Shown here: piece after piece, positions 36,793-46,215 of the stretch | Numbering within the stretch: the first letter of the stretch is position 1 | Layout of the letters: every line of letters begins with the position of its first letter | NCBI RefSeq assembly: GCF_014199525.1 | Contig: NZ_JACHNU010000001.1 | Span: 62,001-126,000 of the forward strand | Source: Conexibacter arvalis | GTDB taxonomy: Bacteria; Actinomycetota; Thermoleophilia; Solirubrobacterales; Solirubrobacteraceae | DNA length: 64,000 nt | Direction of reading: 5' to 3' | Position numbers and translations under genes: made by a program | Notes under the pieces: model-generated | What the model was told of the DNA's origin: nothing | The model's input: only the letters and a program-made list of their open reading frames with translations | The model's database searches: none

Positions 36793-36911
36793 GCCTCCAC
36801 CTCCTTGGTGCGACGACCAGGAGAAGCTGGCGCGTAGACGCTGTGCGCGGCTGTCGATCTCACCGCCTCCCGTTCGTCCCATGGGGGACCATCTCTCCAA
36901 AGGAGGACGCG

Positions 36912-37268
36912 ATGAAGTACATGCTGTTGATCCACCACGGCGCCGACACCGCGAGCGGCAACGAGGCATGGGAGGCGATGTCGGAGGAGGAGCAGCGCGA
37001 GGTCTACGCCGCGTGGCAGGCGGTCAACGAGACTCCCGGGCTCACGCCCGGCGTCCGGATGGCCGATCCGGAGAACGCGACGACCGTGCGCGTGCAGGAC
37101 GGCAGGACGCTGACGACCGACGGACCCTTCGTCGAGCTCAAGGAGGCGATCGGCGGCTACTGCTTCTTCGAGTGCGACGACCTCGACGCGGCGATCGAGA
37201 TGGCGGCGCGGATCCCGTCGGCTCGCAACGGCGGCGCGGTCGAGGTGCGCCCGATCGTGGAGCAGTGA
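36912..37268 (+). CDS. YCII/DGPF-domain protein paired with ECF sigma factor
   Basis: This 118-residue protein starts [11 protein letters not shown] and has [26 protein letters not shown], containing the DGPF motif of YCII-related proteins. AGGAGG lies 5-6 bases before ATG 36912. It overlaps the sigma-factor gene by GTGA. This pairing is the hallmark of the ECF42-type group, in which one or more DGPF proteins accompany the sigma factor. It may sense a small molecule. Confidence 0.88.
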   Translation: MKYMLLIHHGADTASGNEAWEAMSEEEQREVYAAWQAVNETPGLTPGVRMADPENATTVRVQDGRTLTTDGPFVELKEAIGGYCFFECDDLDAAIEMAARIPSARNGGAVEVRPIVEQ

Positions 37269-38443
37269 CGCCGCTCGCCGAGACCTTCCGCGACGACTGG
37301 GGTCGCGTCCTCGCTGCGCTGATCGGCCTCCTCGGCGACTTCGACCTCGCCGAGGAGGCCGCGCAGGAGGCGTTCGCGGTCGCCGCCGAGCGCTGGCCGC
37401 GCGACGGCGTCCCCTCCAACCCCCGCAGCTGGTTGGTGACGACGGCGCGCAACCGCGCGATCGACCGGATCCGCCGCGAACGGACGCTGGCCGAGAAGAC
37501 CCGCCAGCTCACCCCGCCTGCCGTCGCGCACGACGAGACCGACGAGATGGACGCGACGAGATTCCCCGACGAGCGGCTCGAGCTGATCTTCACCTGCTGC
37601 CACCCGGCGCTCGCGACCGAGGCGCAGGTCGCGCTGACGCTGCGGACGCTCGGCGGGCTCGGCACCGCCGAGATCGCCCGCGCCTTCCTCGTCCCCGAGC
37701 CGACGATGGCGCAGCGGCTGGTGCGGGCCAAGCGCAAGATCAAGGCGGCGGGGATCCCCTTCCGGGTCCCCGCCGACCACCTGCTGCCCGACCGCCTCGC
37801 CGCGGTGCTCGCGGTCGTCTACCTGATCTTCAACGCCGGCTACTCGGCGCCGGCCGACAACGAGCTGACGAGGGAGGCGCTGCGGCTCGGGCGGGCGCTC
37901 GCCGAGCTGATGCCCGACGAGCCCGAGATCCACGGGCTGCTCGCGCTGATGCTCCTCCACGACGCGCGCCGCGCCGCGCGGGTCGACGGCGGGGCGCTCG
38001 TGCTGCTCGCCGACCAGGACCCCTCGCGCTGGGACCGGCGGCAGATCGCCGCCGGCCGTGCGGCGCTCGAGCGGGCGCTCGCATTGCGCGGCAACGGCCC
38101 GTACGTCGTCCAGGCGGCGATCGCCTCGCTGCACGCCGAGCTCCCGCGCGATTGGCCGCAGATCGCCGCGCTCTACGGCGAGCTCGCCCGCCTCACCGGC
38201 TCGCCGGTCGTCGAGCTGAGCCGCGCCGTCGCCGTCGCCGAGGCGGACGGCCCCGCCGCCGGGCTGGCGATCGCCGAGAAGGTCCCGCTCGACGGCTACC
38301 ACTACCTGCACGCGACGCGCGGGGAGCTGCTGCGGCGCCTCGACCGCGTCGAGCAGGCGCGCGACGCCTACCGCCGCGCGCTGGAGCTCGTCCACGACGA
38401 CGCCGAGCGCCGGCTCCTGGAGCGGCGCCTGGCCGCCCTCTGA
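37265..38443 (+). CDS. ECF sigma factor with C-terminal extension (ECF42-like)
   Basis: This is a 392-residue sigma factor. Region 2 ([42 protein letters not shown]) and region 4 ([37 protein letters not shown]) occupy the first 170 residues. The remaining 220 residues are a helical, TPR-like extension ([43 protein letters not shown]) that characterises ECF42 sigma factors in place of an anti-sigma gene. It probably controls a small stress regulon, including its own promoter. Confidence 0.88.
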   Translation: MTPLAETFRDDWGRVLAALIGLLGDFDLAEEAAQEAFAVAAERWPRDGVPSNPRSWLVTTARNRAIDRIRRERTLAEKTRQLTPPAVAHDETDEMDATRFPDERLELIFTCCHPALATEAQVALTLRTLGGLGTAEIARAFLVPEPTMAQRLVRAKRKIKAAGIPFRVPADHLLPDRLAAVLAVVYLIFNAGYSAPADNELTREALRLGRALAELMPDEPEIHGLLALMLLHDARRAARVDGGALVLLADQDPSRWDRRQIAAGRAALERALALRGNGPYVVQAAIASLHAELPRDWPQIAALYGELARLTGSPVVELSRAVAVAEADGPAAGLAIAEKVPLDGYHYLHATRGELLRRLDRVEQARDAYRRALELVHDDAERRLLERRLAAL

Positions 38444-38445
38444 CG

Positions 38446-38859
38446 ATGGAGCCGATCCGTCTGACCCCGATCGGCCACGTCGAGTCGCCGCTCACCGATC
38501 GCGCCTCGGCGCCCAAGCAGGGCGACGAGGGCGCGCCCGACGCCTGGCTGGTCATGCGCGACGCCGTGCTCGCCGGCCTCGACGGGATCGCCGTCGGCGA
38601 CGTGCTGCTCGTGCTGACCTGGCTCGACCGCGCCCGCCGCGACGTGCTGTCGGTCCATCCGCGCGGCGACCGCTCGCGCCCCGCCCAGGGCGTGTTCGGC
38701 ACCCGCTCGCCCGACCGCCCCAACCCGATCGGCCTCCACCGCGTCGAGGTCGCCGAGATCGCGCGCGACCGGATCCGGGTGCGCCATCTCGAAGCGCTCG
38801 ACGGGACCCCGGTGCTCGACCTCAAGCCGCTGCTCAGCGCCGACGCCGACGAGCGGTGA
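38446..38859 (+). CDS. trmO: tRNA N6-methyltransferase TrmO (TsaA domain)
   Basis: This 137-residue protein has the TsaA/TrmO order: LTPIGHVESPL at the N-terminus, DVLLVLTWLDRARRD, VHPRGDR, GVFGTRSPDRPNPIGLHRVEV and DLKPLL at the end. TrmO methylates the threonylcarbamoyl-adenosine at position 37 of tRNA. The start follows the sigma-factor stop by two bases, so the genes form one transcript. It is shorter than the Escherichia coli enzyme, having only the core domain. Confidence 0.85.
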   Translation: MEPIRLTPIGHVESPLTDRASAPKQGDEGAPDAWLVMRDAVLAGLDGIAVGDVLLVLTWLDRARRDVLSVHPRGDRSRPAQGVFGTRSPDRPNPIGLHRVEVAEIARDRIRVRHLEALDGTPVLDLKPLLSADADER

Positions 38860-38979
38860 GCGACGACGCGGGCGGCTTACTCGGATCCGCTGACGATCAA
38901 GCAGATCGCCCGAGCACCGCCCGCGGTCGCCGCGTCGCTCACGACGTCGGCCCGCCGTGGCGACGTGCAGCCGAGGAAG

Positions 38980-39008
38980 TTGCGTACGTACGCGTATGCA
39001 TTTACCAT
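38980..39008 (+). promoter_or_regulatory. Candidate sigma-70-like promoter for the PKD protein
   Basis: TTGCGT and TACCAT are separated by 17 bp, 82 bases before the ATG at 39090. The region is less GC-rich than its surroundings and contains the palindromic ACGTACGT/GCGTACGTACGC segment. Confidence 0.35.
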
Positions 39009-39089
39009 CGCCGCGCGGCCCGCCGCGACTCGACGCGATGCGAGCGTGGCGCAGCCCCGCCACGGTCCATCGAGCAAGCGAGAGCACGA

Positions 39090-41078
39090 ATGCCAACTCC
39101 CCCGCCCAACCGCCGTCAGCTCCAGCGCCGGCTCGCCGCCGTGGGCGCGGCGGCGGTCCTGCTCGCCGCCGCACCCGCCGCCGCACACGCCGAGGGCTGG
39201 ATCGCCGGCCCCGCGTTCGAGGTCGCCGAGGAAGCACAGGCGGCCGACGTCGCCGCCGCGCCAGACGGCTCCGCAGTCGCCGCCTGGATCAGCCAGGACG
39301 AGGACGGCAGAGCGCGGGCGACGTTTCAGTTCGCGAGCGCGTCCGGGGCGCTGTCGCCCGCCACCGTCCTCGGACCGCTCGGCGACCTGCACGCCGACGA
39401 CGCGGCCCTCGACGTGGCGGCCGGTCCGGCTGGCGGATTCGCCGTCGTCTGGACGACTCGCGAAGGTCCCGACGACCTTCCGGCGGCGCAACTGACCCAG
39501 ATCGGCGCCGACGGCGCACGCGGCACGACCGTCGAGGTCGCGACCGGGCTCGCCGGCAGTCCGGCCGTCGCACTCGACGCCGACGGCGACGCGACGGTCG
39601 CGTGGGCCGGTCTCGACGACGGTTTCATAATTGCCACCGCCATGGCCCGGCGCATCGGCGCCGACGGCGTCCCCGGACCGCAGATGAGGCTGGGACAGAC
39701 CTACTTCAACGAGCTCCGCGTGGCCACGACGCCCGGCGGCGTCGCCTGGGTCACGTGGATCGGCGACGTCAATCGCGTCGCGCGGATCAACGCCGCCGGC
39801 GACCACGACGGCACGGCGGACGTGCCGTCCGACGACCCGGGCAATCAGCCCGACGTGACGGCCGGTTCCGGCGGCGGCGTGATGACGTGGAAGGAATGGA
39901 CCTCCCCGGAGGAAACCCGGGTGAGCGGCGTCCGCCTGCCCGAAAGCGGATCGCTCCTGGGCGCGCCGTTCGCAGTCGACGCCGGAATCGATGCGCCGAC
40001 CTCCGAACTGTACGACGTCACGATCGAGGACGGCGGGACCGTGATGGTCGCGTGGACCGGGTCCGGCGAGTCGGGCGTGGTCTCGTGGTTCAGCCGATTC
40101 GCGCCCGCAGCGGAGACCGCCGAGCGACAGCTGCTCGGCGCCTCTCCGGGGATCGGCGAGTCGCTTCCGCGGCTCGCGCTGCGGCGAGGCAGCCGCACGC
40201 TCGCGGTGACGGTGCACCTGGGGCGGTCAGCCATCGGCCGCGTCCTCGCGCGCACGATCGGCGCCGACGGCACGGTGAGCGGACCGGTCGACACCGGAGG
40301 TCTGCTGAGCCCGCTCGCGCTCTACCACGACCGAGCGGTGCAGCTGTTCCCCGTCGGCAACGACGCGCTGCTCGGCCAGATCGAGCCCGGACCCGATGGC
40401 AGCGTGATCACCACCCGCGTCCTCGACACGACCGCGCCGCGGTTGGACGCGACGATCCCGGCGACGGCGACCGCCGGCCAGCCGGTCGCGTTCGCCGCGA
40501 CCGCGACCGACCTCCGCACGGACACCACGGTGTCGTGGGACTTCGGTGACGACAGCGGCTCGAGCAGAGCGCGCGTCGACCACGCCTACGCCGTCCCCGG
40601 CACCTACACCGTGACGGTGACCGCGACCGACGCCGCCGACAACGCCACGACGGTGACGCGACAGGTCACCGTCACCGCGCCGCCCGCACCCGAGCCCGGC
40701 CCCGGCCCCGACCCGTCGGACCGACCGCGCTCGAGAAGAACGGCCGCGAGACTCCAGCTGACCCGCGCCGTGCGCAGCGGCCGCACCGTCACCCTCACCG
40801 GCCGGGTCTCCGCGCGCGCGACCGGCGAGGTGAGACTCATATACCGGCAGCTCGTCGGCCGCGCGATCACGGCGACGAACACGCGCGCCCGCATCTCCAG
40901 AGGCCGCTTCCGCGCCACCCTCCGGCTCCCGGCGCGCCTCGCGAGACGGTACGGCCACAAGCCGACGATCACCGCCCGCTACGCCGGCAATGCACGCACC
41001 GCCCGGGCCGCCTTCACGCGCACCGTGACGACGAAGCGCATGCCCGCGAAGCGCAGCACGGCGCGCAGAGCGCGATGA
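39090..41078 (+). CDS. Secreted PKD-domain protein with Arg-rich C-terminal Ig-like domain
   Basis: This is a 662-residue exported protein. A signal peptide is clear (RRLAAVGAAAVLLAAAPAAAHAEG; cleavage near residue 33). The first 430 residues form repeated beta segments (ADVAAAPDGSAVAAWI, AGPAGGFAVVWTT, VALDADGDATVAWAG, TVMVAWTGSG), suggesting a beta-propeller. A PKD domain spans about 450-530 (VSWDFGDDSG, HAYAVPGTYTVTVTATD). After a Pro-rich linker comes a basic Ig-like domain. No enzyme motif or anchor is seen. This type is common in Solirubrobacterales secretomes. The start is the ATG nearest the signal peptide. Confidence 0.78.
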   Translation: MPTPPPNRRQLQRRLAAVGAAAVLLAAAPAAAHAEGWIAGPAFEVAEEAQAADVAAAPDGSAVAAWISQDEDGRARATFQFASASGALSPATVLGPLGDLHADDAALDVAAGPAGGFAVVWTTREGPDDLPAAQLTQIGADGARGTTVEVATGLAGSPAVALDADGDATVAWAGLDDGFIIATAMARRIGADGVPGPQMRLGQTYFNELRVATTPGGVAWVTWIGDVNRVARINAAGDHDGTADVPSDDPGNQPDVTAGSGGGVMTWKEWTSPEETRVSGVRLPESGSLLGAPFAVDAGIDAPTSELYDVTIEDGGTVMVAWTGSGESGVVSWFSRFAPAAETAERQLLGASPGIGESLPRLALRRGSRTLAVTVHLGRSAIGRVLARTIGADGTVSGPVDTGGLLSPLALYHDRAVQLFPVGNDALLGQIEPGPDGSVITTRVLDTTAPRLDATIPATATAGQPVAFAATATDLRTDTTVSWDFGDDSGSSRARVDHAYAVPGTYTVTVTATDAADNATTVTRQVTVTAPPAPEPGPGPDPSDRPRSRRTAARLQLTRAVRSGRTVTLTGRVSARATGEVRLIYRQLVGRAITATNTRARISRGRFRATLRLPARLARRYGHKPTITARYAGNARTARAAFTRTVTTKRMPAKRSTARRAR

Positions 41079-41083
41079 CCAGC

Positions 41084-41114
41084 CGCGGCGGGCGCCGATC
41101 GCGCGCCCGCCGCG
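41084..41114. terminator. GC-rich hairpin between convergent genes
   Basis: CGCGGCGGGCGC and GCGCCCGCCGCG pair over 12 bp with a 7-nt loop, six bases after the PKD-protein stop. A second small stem, AGTCCC-TTCC-GGGACT, lies at 41172-41187 next to the convergent regulator's stop. Confidence 0.7.
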
Positions 41115-41191
41115 CCCCGTAGGCCGACGGGCGCGTCACGGTGGCGAGCGGCTCCCGACCTGAACGGAGCAAGTCCCTTCCGGGACTCGGC

Positions 41192-41893
41192 CTAGCTCTC
41201 ATATGCGACCACGAGCTGCGCCGACCTGACGATGTGCCGTCGCATCTCCTCTGCGGCGGCCGGCTCGTCGCCGCGAGCGACCGCGTCGAGGATCGCGCGG
41301 TGGCTCGCGAGCGACACCTGCGGCCGCCCGGCATGCGTCAACGATGCCGCCGAGGTGCGGTCGAAGACGTCGCGCATCTGTCCGATCAGGTCGTGCAGCA
41401 GCGGATTGCGAGCCGCCTGCGCCAACGCGGCATGGAAGCCGCGGTCGCCCTCGATCCCGTCTCCGCCGGCGTCGATCGACTGCTCCATCGCGGAGAGCGC
41501 CGCCTCCATCGCCGCCAGGTCGGCGTCCTGGCGCCGGCGCGCGGCGAGCCGGGCGGCTTGCACCTCGACCGCCTCGCGGACCTCCCAGATCATGGGGTGG
41601 TCGACCTCGCTCTCGACGATCCCGGACGTGAGCCGCGGGATCAGCTCGCGGGGCGCCTCCATCAGGAACACGCCCTCGCCGTGCTTGATCTCGACCAGGC
41701 CCTGCACGCGCAGCGCGGTCAGCGCCTGGCGCACGGACGTCCGGCTGACGCCGAGCTGCTCGGCGAGCCCCCGTTCCGACATCAGCTTGTCGCCCGGGGC
41801 GAGGCCGCTTGCCTCGATGAACGCCCGGACGCGCTCGGCGACCTGCTCGTAGAGCGGGCTGCGTTGGACGGGTTCGAGCCTGGCGTCGGGCAT
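41192..41893 (-). CDS. GntR-family regulator, FadR subgroup
   Basis: This 233-residue regulator has the GntR winged HTH (LYEQVAERVRAFIEASGLAPGDKL, RGLAEQLGVSRTSVRQALTALRVQGLVEIKHGEG) and an all-helical FCD ligand domain with FHAALAQAARNPLLHDLIGQ and SHRAILDAVARGDEPAAAEEMRRH. Metal-ligand His and Asp residues of FCD domains are in these motifs. It lies 51 bases downstream of the glycine/serine operon on the same strand. A FadR-like 21-bp palindrome at 46100-46120 is its probable target. Confidence 0.85.
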   Translation of the reverse strand: MPDARLEPVQRSPLYEQVAERVRAFIEASGLAPGDKLMSERGLAEQLGVSRTSVRQALTALRVQGLVEIKHGEGVFLMEAPRELIPRLTSGIVESEVDHPMIWEVREAVEVQAARLAARRRQDADLAAMEAALSAMEQSIDAGGDGIEGDRGFHAALAQAARNPLLHDLIGQMRDVFDRTSAASLTHAGRPQVSLASHRAILDAVARGDEPAAAEEMRRHIVRSAQLVVAYES

Positions 41894-41944
41894 GGAGGCG
41901 CACCGGCGAGTCTAGTCGAGCGGCGCCGGCCCGGTCCTCGCTCG

Positions 41945-43195
41945 TCAGGCTTCCACGGTGAGCTCGTAGCCGGCGCCGCGCAGGCGCGCAAGCACACGCT
42001 GGAGGTGGGTCGTGCCGCGCGTCTCGATCGTGACGGCGACGCCGGTCTCGCGCAGCGGCAGCTCGATCCCGTCGCGGACGTGCTCCAGGGCGAGCACGTT
42101 CGCGTGCACGCCGGCGAGCGTCGTCAGCAGCTCGGCCAGCCCGCCCGGGCGGTCGCGCACGCGCGTGTGGAAGCGGGCGCGCCGTCCGGCCCGCGTCTCG
42201 GCATGTGCGGCGATCGTCGCGAGCAGCCCCAGGTCGACGTTGCCGCCGGAGAGGATCGCGACCGTCGTCCCGTCGCGCGCAGGCGTGACGGTCTCGGTGA
42301 GCAGCGCCGCGAGCGCCGTCGCCCCGGCCCCTTCGACGAGCAGCTTCGAACGCTCCAGCAAGATGACCATCGCCTCGGCGATCGCGTCCTCCTCGATCGT
42401 CACGACCCGCGTCAGCCACCGTCGGATCAACGGCAGCGTCAGCGCGCCGGGGCGCTTGACCGCGATCCCGTCCGCGATCGTGCGGGAGCCCTGCGGCTCG
42501 ATCGGCCCGCCGTCCGCGACCGACGCCGCGACCGGGGCGCAGCGTGCGGCCTGGACGCCGATCACCTCGACCTCCGGACGGAGCTGGGTGAGCGCCAACG
42601 CGACGCCGGATGCCAAGCCGCCGCCGCCGATCGGGACGATCACGCGACGCAGGTCTTCGACGTCCTCGGCCAGCTCGATCCCCACCCCCGCCTGCCCGGC
42701 GATCACGTCGCGGTCGTCGAACGGGTGCACGAGCACCAGGTCGGCTTCCTCCGCGCGCCTGCGCGCGAGCTCGACGCACTCGTCGACGGAGCCGCCCTGC
42801 TGGTGCACCCGCGCGTCGAAGGCGCGAACCGCGTCGAGCTTGGACACGGCGGCGTCGACCGGCATGAAGATCTCGCACGGCACGCCGACATGCCTGGCGG
42901 CGTAGGCGAGCGCCTGCGCGTGGTTGCCGGCGCTGCCGGCGACGACGCCCCGTGCGGCGTCGGCGCCGTCGCCGAGCGTGCGCAGCTTGTTGAGCGCGCC
43001 GCGGAGCTTGAACGAGCCGGTGCGCTGCATGCACTCCGCCTTCAGCGCGACCGTGCCGCCGCAGCGCTCCGAGATGCTCGCCGACGTCAGGACCGGCGTG
43101 CGCCGCACCACCGCGGCCGAGGCGGCGTGCGCCGCGACGAGGCGATCGATCTGCCACGCCTCGTCGACGGGCGCCGCACCGGCGGAACCCTGCAT
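41945..43195 (-). CDS. ilvA: Threonine/serine ammonia-lyase (PLP-dependent, with ACT-like C-terminal domain)
   Basis: This 416-residue enzyme has the PLP Lys63 in RTGSFKLRGA, the Gly loop PIGGGGLASG and the SAGNHAQALA segment. A C-terminal ACT-like domain (FHTRVRDRPGGLAELLTTLAGVHANVLALEHVRDG) follows at about 325-416, as in catabolic threonine dehydratases. ATG 43195 is used here; an in-frame ATG at 43294, overlapping the glyA stop and preceded by GGAGGG, would add 33 low-complexity residues. After glyA it likely deaminates serine to pyruvate. Confidence 0.86.
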   Translation of the reverse strand: MQGSAGAAPVDEAWQIDRLVAAHAASAAVVRRTPVLTSASISERCGGTVALKAECMQRTGSFKLRGALNKLRTLGDGADAARGVVAGSAGNHAQALAYAARHVGVPCEIFMPVDAAVSKLDAVRAFDARVHQQGGSVDECVELARRRAEEADLVLVHPFDDRDVIAGQAGVGIELAEDVEDLRRVIVPIGGGGLASGVALALTQLRPEVEVIGVQAARCAPVAASVADGGPIEPQGSRTIADGIAVKRPGALTLPLIRRWLTRVVTIEEDAIAEAMVILLERSKLLVEGAGATALAALLTETVTPARDGTTVAILSGGNVDLGLLATIAAHAETRAGRRARFHTRVRDRPGGLAELLTTLAGVHANVLALEHVRDGIELPLRETGVAVTIETRGTTHLQRVLARLRGAGYELTVEA

Positions 43196-43266
43196 CAGTC
43201 GTGCGGGACGATCGGCTCGATCTCGATCCCCGCTCCCTGCGGCGGCGTCTGCGCCCCGATCGTCAC
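43195..43266 (-). CDS. Possible 23-codon leader ORF ahead of ilvA
   Basis: A GTG-initiated frame of 23 residues (TIGAQTPPQGAGIEIEPIV in its middle) ends in TGA sharing one base with the ilvA ATG. It is in frame with glyA after the glyA stop. It could be a translational coupler or just the tail of a recently changed gene boundary. It has no strong Shine-Dalgarno of its own. Confidence 0.25.
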   Translation of the reverse strand: MTIGAQTPPQGAGIEIEPIVPHD

Positions 43267-43290
43267 GCGTGCCGGCGGCTCCGCCGGCCG

Positions 43291-44607
43291 TCATCGCATC
43301 CCTCCCGCCGCGGCCGTCGCCGCGAGCGTCGCGTAGAGCGGATACCGCGCCGCGATCGACGCACAGCGCTCCCGCAGCTCTTCGCGCCGCTCGTCGAAGT
43401 CGGAGCCCAGCGCCCCGCGGACGACCGCTCCCAGCTCGGCGAAGTCGCGCTCCTGGAGCCCGCGCGTGGCCAGCGCCGCCGTGCCGATGCGCACGCCGGA
43501 GGAGACCATCGGCGGCCGCGGATCGAACGGGACCGCGTTGCGGTTGGCGGTGATGCCGATCTCGTGGAGCCGGTCCTCCGCCTGCCGGCCGTCGAGCGCG
43601 GAGTCGCGCAGGTCGGCGACGACCAGATGCACGTCCGTGCCGCCCGACCACACCCCGACGCCGTCGCCGCGGGCGTGCAGCAGCGCGGCGGCGATCGCCC
43701 GGGCGCCCGCGATCGTGCGCTGCTGGCGCTCTCGGAACTCGGTGCTGGCCGCGAGGCGCAGCGCGACGGCCTTGCCGGCGATCGCGTGCTCCAGCGGCCC
43801 GCCCTGCTGGCCGGGGAAGACCGCCGTGTCGACGGTCCTCGCGTGCCGCTCGCGGCAGATGATCATGCCGCCGCGCGGGCCGCCGAGCGTCTTGTGGATC
43901 GTCGTCGTCACGACATCCGCGTGCGGAACCGGGTTGGGATGCAGTCCCGCCGCGACCAGCCCGGCGAAGTGGGCCATGTCGACCATCAGCAGCGCACCGA
44001 CCTCGTCCGCGATCTCGCGGAAGCGCGCGAAGTCGAGCTGTCGCGGATAGGCCGACCAGCCCGCGACGATCATCCGCGGCCGCGCTTCGCGCGCGATCCG
44101 CGCGACCTCGGACATGTCGATCAGACCGGTCTCCTCCTGCACGCCGTAGGGCGCCACGTCGTAGAGGCGGCCCGACACGTTGAGTCGCATGCCGTGGGTG
44201 AGATGACCGCCGTGGTCGAGGCGCAGGCCCATGATGCGGTCGCCCGGCTCCAGCAGCGCGTGGTAGACGGCGGCGTTGGCCTGCGCGCCGGAGTGCGGCT
44301 GCACGTTGACGTGGTCGCCGCCGAACAGCCCCTTGGCACGGTCGATCGCGAGCTGCTCGGAGCGGTCGACGAACTCGCAGCCGCCGTAGTACCGCTTGCC
44401 CGGGTAGCCCTCCGCGTACTTGTTCGTCAGCACGCTGCCCTGGCATTCGAGCACCGCGCGCGGCACGAAGTTCTCCGACGCGATCATCTCCAGCGTCTGC
44501 CGCTGACGGCCCAGCTCGTCGTCGAGCACCGCGGCGATCTCCGGATCGACGTCGGCGAGCGGACGCTCGAAGAAGCCCGGCGGCAGCTTCGGCCCGTCGA
44601 CGCTCAT
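43291..44607 (-). CDS. glyA: Serine hydroxymethyltransferase
   Basis: This 438-residue PLP enzyme has [34 protein letters not shown], the PLP Lys239 in [14 protein letters not shown], and [11 protein letters not shown]. It converts glycine plus 5,10-methylene-THF to serine. ATG overlaps the gcvH stop by four bases. With gcvT and gcvH upstream and ilvA downstream the operon can route glycine to serine and then pyruvate. Confidence 0.95.
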   Translation of the reverse strand: MSVDGPKLPPGFFERPLADVDPEIAAVLDDELGRQRQTLEMIASENFVPRAVLECQGSVLTNKYAEGYPGKRYYGGCEFVDRSEQLAIDRAKGLFGGDHVNVQPHSGAQANAAVYHALLEPGDRIMGLRLDHGGHLTHGMRLNVSGRLYDVAPYGVQEETGLIDMSEVARIAREARPRMIVAGWSAYPRQLDFARFREIADEVGALLMVDMAHFAGLVAAGLHPNPVPHADVVTTTIHKTLGGPRGGMIICRERHARTVDTAVFPGQQGGPLEHAIAGKAVALRLAASTEFRERQQRTIAGARAIAAALLHARGDGVGVWSGGTDVHLVVADLRDSALDGRQAEDRLHEIGITANRNAVPFDPRPPMVSSGVRIGTAALATRGLQERDFAELGAVVRGALGSDFDERREELRERCASIAARYPLYATLAATAAAGGMR

Positions 44608-45002
44608 GCCAGCAGCTCCCGGTAGGCCGCGGCGTCGAGCAGCCGCTCGCGCTCGCTCGGGTCGCCGAGCCGCACCCGCACGATCCAGCCATCGCCGTAT
44701 GGCGAGGCGTTGACCAGCGACGGCTCGTGGGCGAGCGCCTGGTTGACCTCGATCACCTCGCCCGACAGCGGGGCGATCACGTCGGAGACCGCCTTGACCG
44801 ACTCCATCTCCGTGTACGTCTCATCCTTGGAGACCCTCATTCCGACCGCCGGCAGGTCGCAGAAGACGATCTCGCCGAGCGCGTCCTGCGCAAACCACGT
44901 GACGCCGAACGTCGCCACGTCCGGCCGCGCCGGATCGATCAGGGCCCAGTCGTGCTCAGGGTGGTAGAGCCGGTCGCTCGGGTAGCGCTCGTCTGCTGGC
45001 AT
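44604..45002 (-). CDS. gcvH: Glycine cleavage system H protein
   Basis: This 132-residue lipoyl carrier has [24 protein letters not shown], the lipoyl Lys70 in MESVKAVSD, and [14 protein letters not shown] with [18 protein letters not shown]. It carries the aminomethyl group between the P and T proteins. It overlaps gcvT by one base and glyA by four bases. Confidence 0.95.
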   Translation of the reverse strand: MPADERYPSDRLYHPEHDWALIDPARPDVATFGVTWFAQDALGEIVFCDLPAVGMRVSKDETYTEMESVKAVSDVIAPLSGEVIEVNQALAHEPSLVNASPYGDGWIVRVRLGDPSERERLLDAAAYRELLA

Positions 45003-46072
45003 CAGCGTTCCTTGGGTCGGTAGATGGGCTTTTCGACGACGACTGCGGTGCGGGTCCGGCCGCGCACGTCGATCGCGATGCGCTCGCCGACCCGGGCGCG
45101 GGCGGCCGGCAGGTAGGCCATCCCGATGCCGACCCCGAGCGACGGCGAGTGGGTCCCGCTCGTCACGACGCCGCCGCCGTCGACGGCGTTGCCGGGTCGC
45201 GCGATCCCGGGGCCGTCGATCGCGAACGGCACGAGCCGCTCCGCGGGGCCGTCGGCGCGCGTCGCCGCGACGGCCTCGGAGCCGATGAAGCCCGTCTCCT
45301 CCTTGCAGCACCAGCCGAGCCCGGCCTCGATCGGCCCGCGCGATTCCGTCAGGTCGTTGCCGTAGAGGTGGAAGCAGACCTCCAGCCGCAGCGTGTCGCG
45401 TGCGGCCAGGCCGACCGGCGCGGCGCCCGCGCCGACGATCGCGTCCCAGAGGACGGTCGCGTCGTCCGGCGCGACGAGCAGCTCGACCCCGTCCTCGCCG
45501 GTGTAGCCGGTACCGCACACGAGCGCCTGCACCCCGGCGACGGTCAGATGCGCCGTGCGAAACCGCCTCGGCAGCTCCTGGCCCGCGCTCAGCAGGCCGG
45601 AGACGAGCGCGCGCGCAGCGGGCCCCTGCACCGCGAGCATCGCGTGGTCGTCGGCGCGGTCGACCACCTCGACGCCGTCGAACGCCTCCGCCTGCCGCCG
45701 AAACCAGGCCAGGTCCTTGGCGTGGTTGGCGGCGTTGGTGACCGTCAGGAAAACGTCGTCGGCGAGGCGGTAGGTGAAGAGGTCGTCGAGGACGCCGCCG
45801 TCGGCGCGGCAGAGGACGCTGTACTGCGCTCCGCCGACGGACAGCGTGGCGACGTCGTTGGAGAGGATGCGCTGCAGGAACTCGAGCGCCCGCGGACCGC
45901 GCGTCGCGATCTCGCCCATGTGCGACACGTCGAACACCCCGACGCCGTCCCGCACCGCGAGGTGCTCCGCCTTGACCCCCGACGCGTAGTGAAGCGGCAT
46001 CTCCCAGCCCGCGTACGGGACGAGCTTGGCGTCGGCGGCGATGTGACGATCGTGCAGCGGTGTTGCGCGCAT
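45002..46072 (-). CDS. gcvT: Glycine cleavage system T protein (aminomethyltransferase)
   Basis: This 356-residue protein starts RATPLHDRHIAADAKLVPYAGWEMPLHY and has DVSHMGE, GGVLDDL, CGTGYTGEDGVEL and the C-terminal barrel with YLPAARARVGE. It releases ammonia and 5,10-methylene-THF from the H-protein intermediate. ATG 46072 is chosen by homology; a frame extending to 46144 would run through the operator. It is the first gene of the operon. No gcvP is present in the window. Confidence 0.94.
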   Translation of the reverse strand: MRATPLHDRHIAADAKLVPYAGWEMPLHYASGVKAEHLAVRDGVGVFDVSHMGEIATRGPRALEFLQRILSNDVATLSVGGAQYSVLCRADGGVLDDLFTYRLADDVFLTVTNAANHAKDLAWFRRQAEAFDGVEVVDRADDHAMLAVQGPAARALVSGLLSAGQELPRRFRTAHLTVAGVQALVCGTGYTGEDGVELLVAPDDATVLWDAIVGAGAAPVGLAARDTLRLEVCFHLYGNDLTESRGPIEAGLGWCCKEETGFIGSEAVAATRADGPAERLVPFAIDGPGIARPGNAVDGGGVVTSGTHSPSLGVGIGMAYLPAARARVGERIAIDVRGRTRTAVVVEKPIYRPKER

Positions 46073-46099
46073 GGCTCTCGGACCCCCGTCGTGGATACG

Positions 46100-46140
46100 C
46101 ACTGGACCAGTGGTCCAGTGGCTAGACCAGTGTGCCACTG
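46100..46140. promoter_or_regulatory. GntR/FadR-type operator pair at gcvT promoter
   Basis: CACTGGACCA-G-TGGTCCAGTG (46100-46120) is a perfect inverted repeat. A degenerate second copy, TAGACCAGTGTGCCACTG, follows directly at 46123-46140. It lies 28 bases upstream of gcvT. TGGnCCA-type dyads fit FadR-subgroup GntR regulators, such as the one at 41192. Confidence 0.65.
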
Positions 46141-46215
46141 CCACGACCGCGTGTCAACGCGGTCGCGGCCTTCGCACCGTCTCCGTCGAGCGGGGGTCCG
46201 CCCGACGGAGCGCGC

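Noticed and set aside
38957-40549. 530-residue Arg-rich frame overlapping the PKD protein
   Set aside because: Shadow of the PKD gene; signal peptide and PKD motifs are in the other frame.
46073-46215. Glycine riboswitch upstream of gcvT
   Set aside because: The gap is short and dominated by the protein-type palindrome; no tandem aptamer-like conserved segments were seen.
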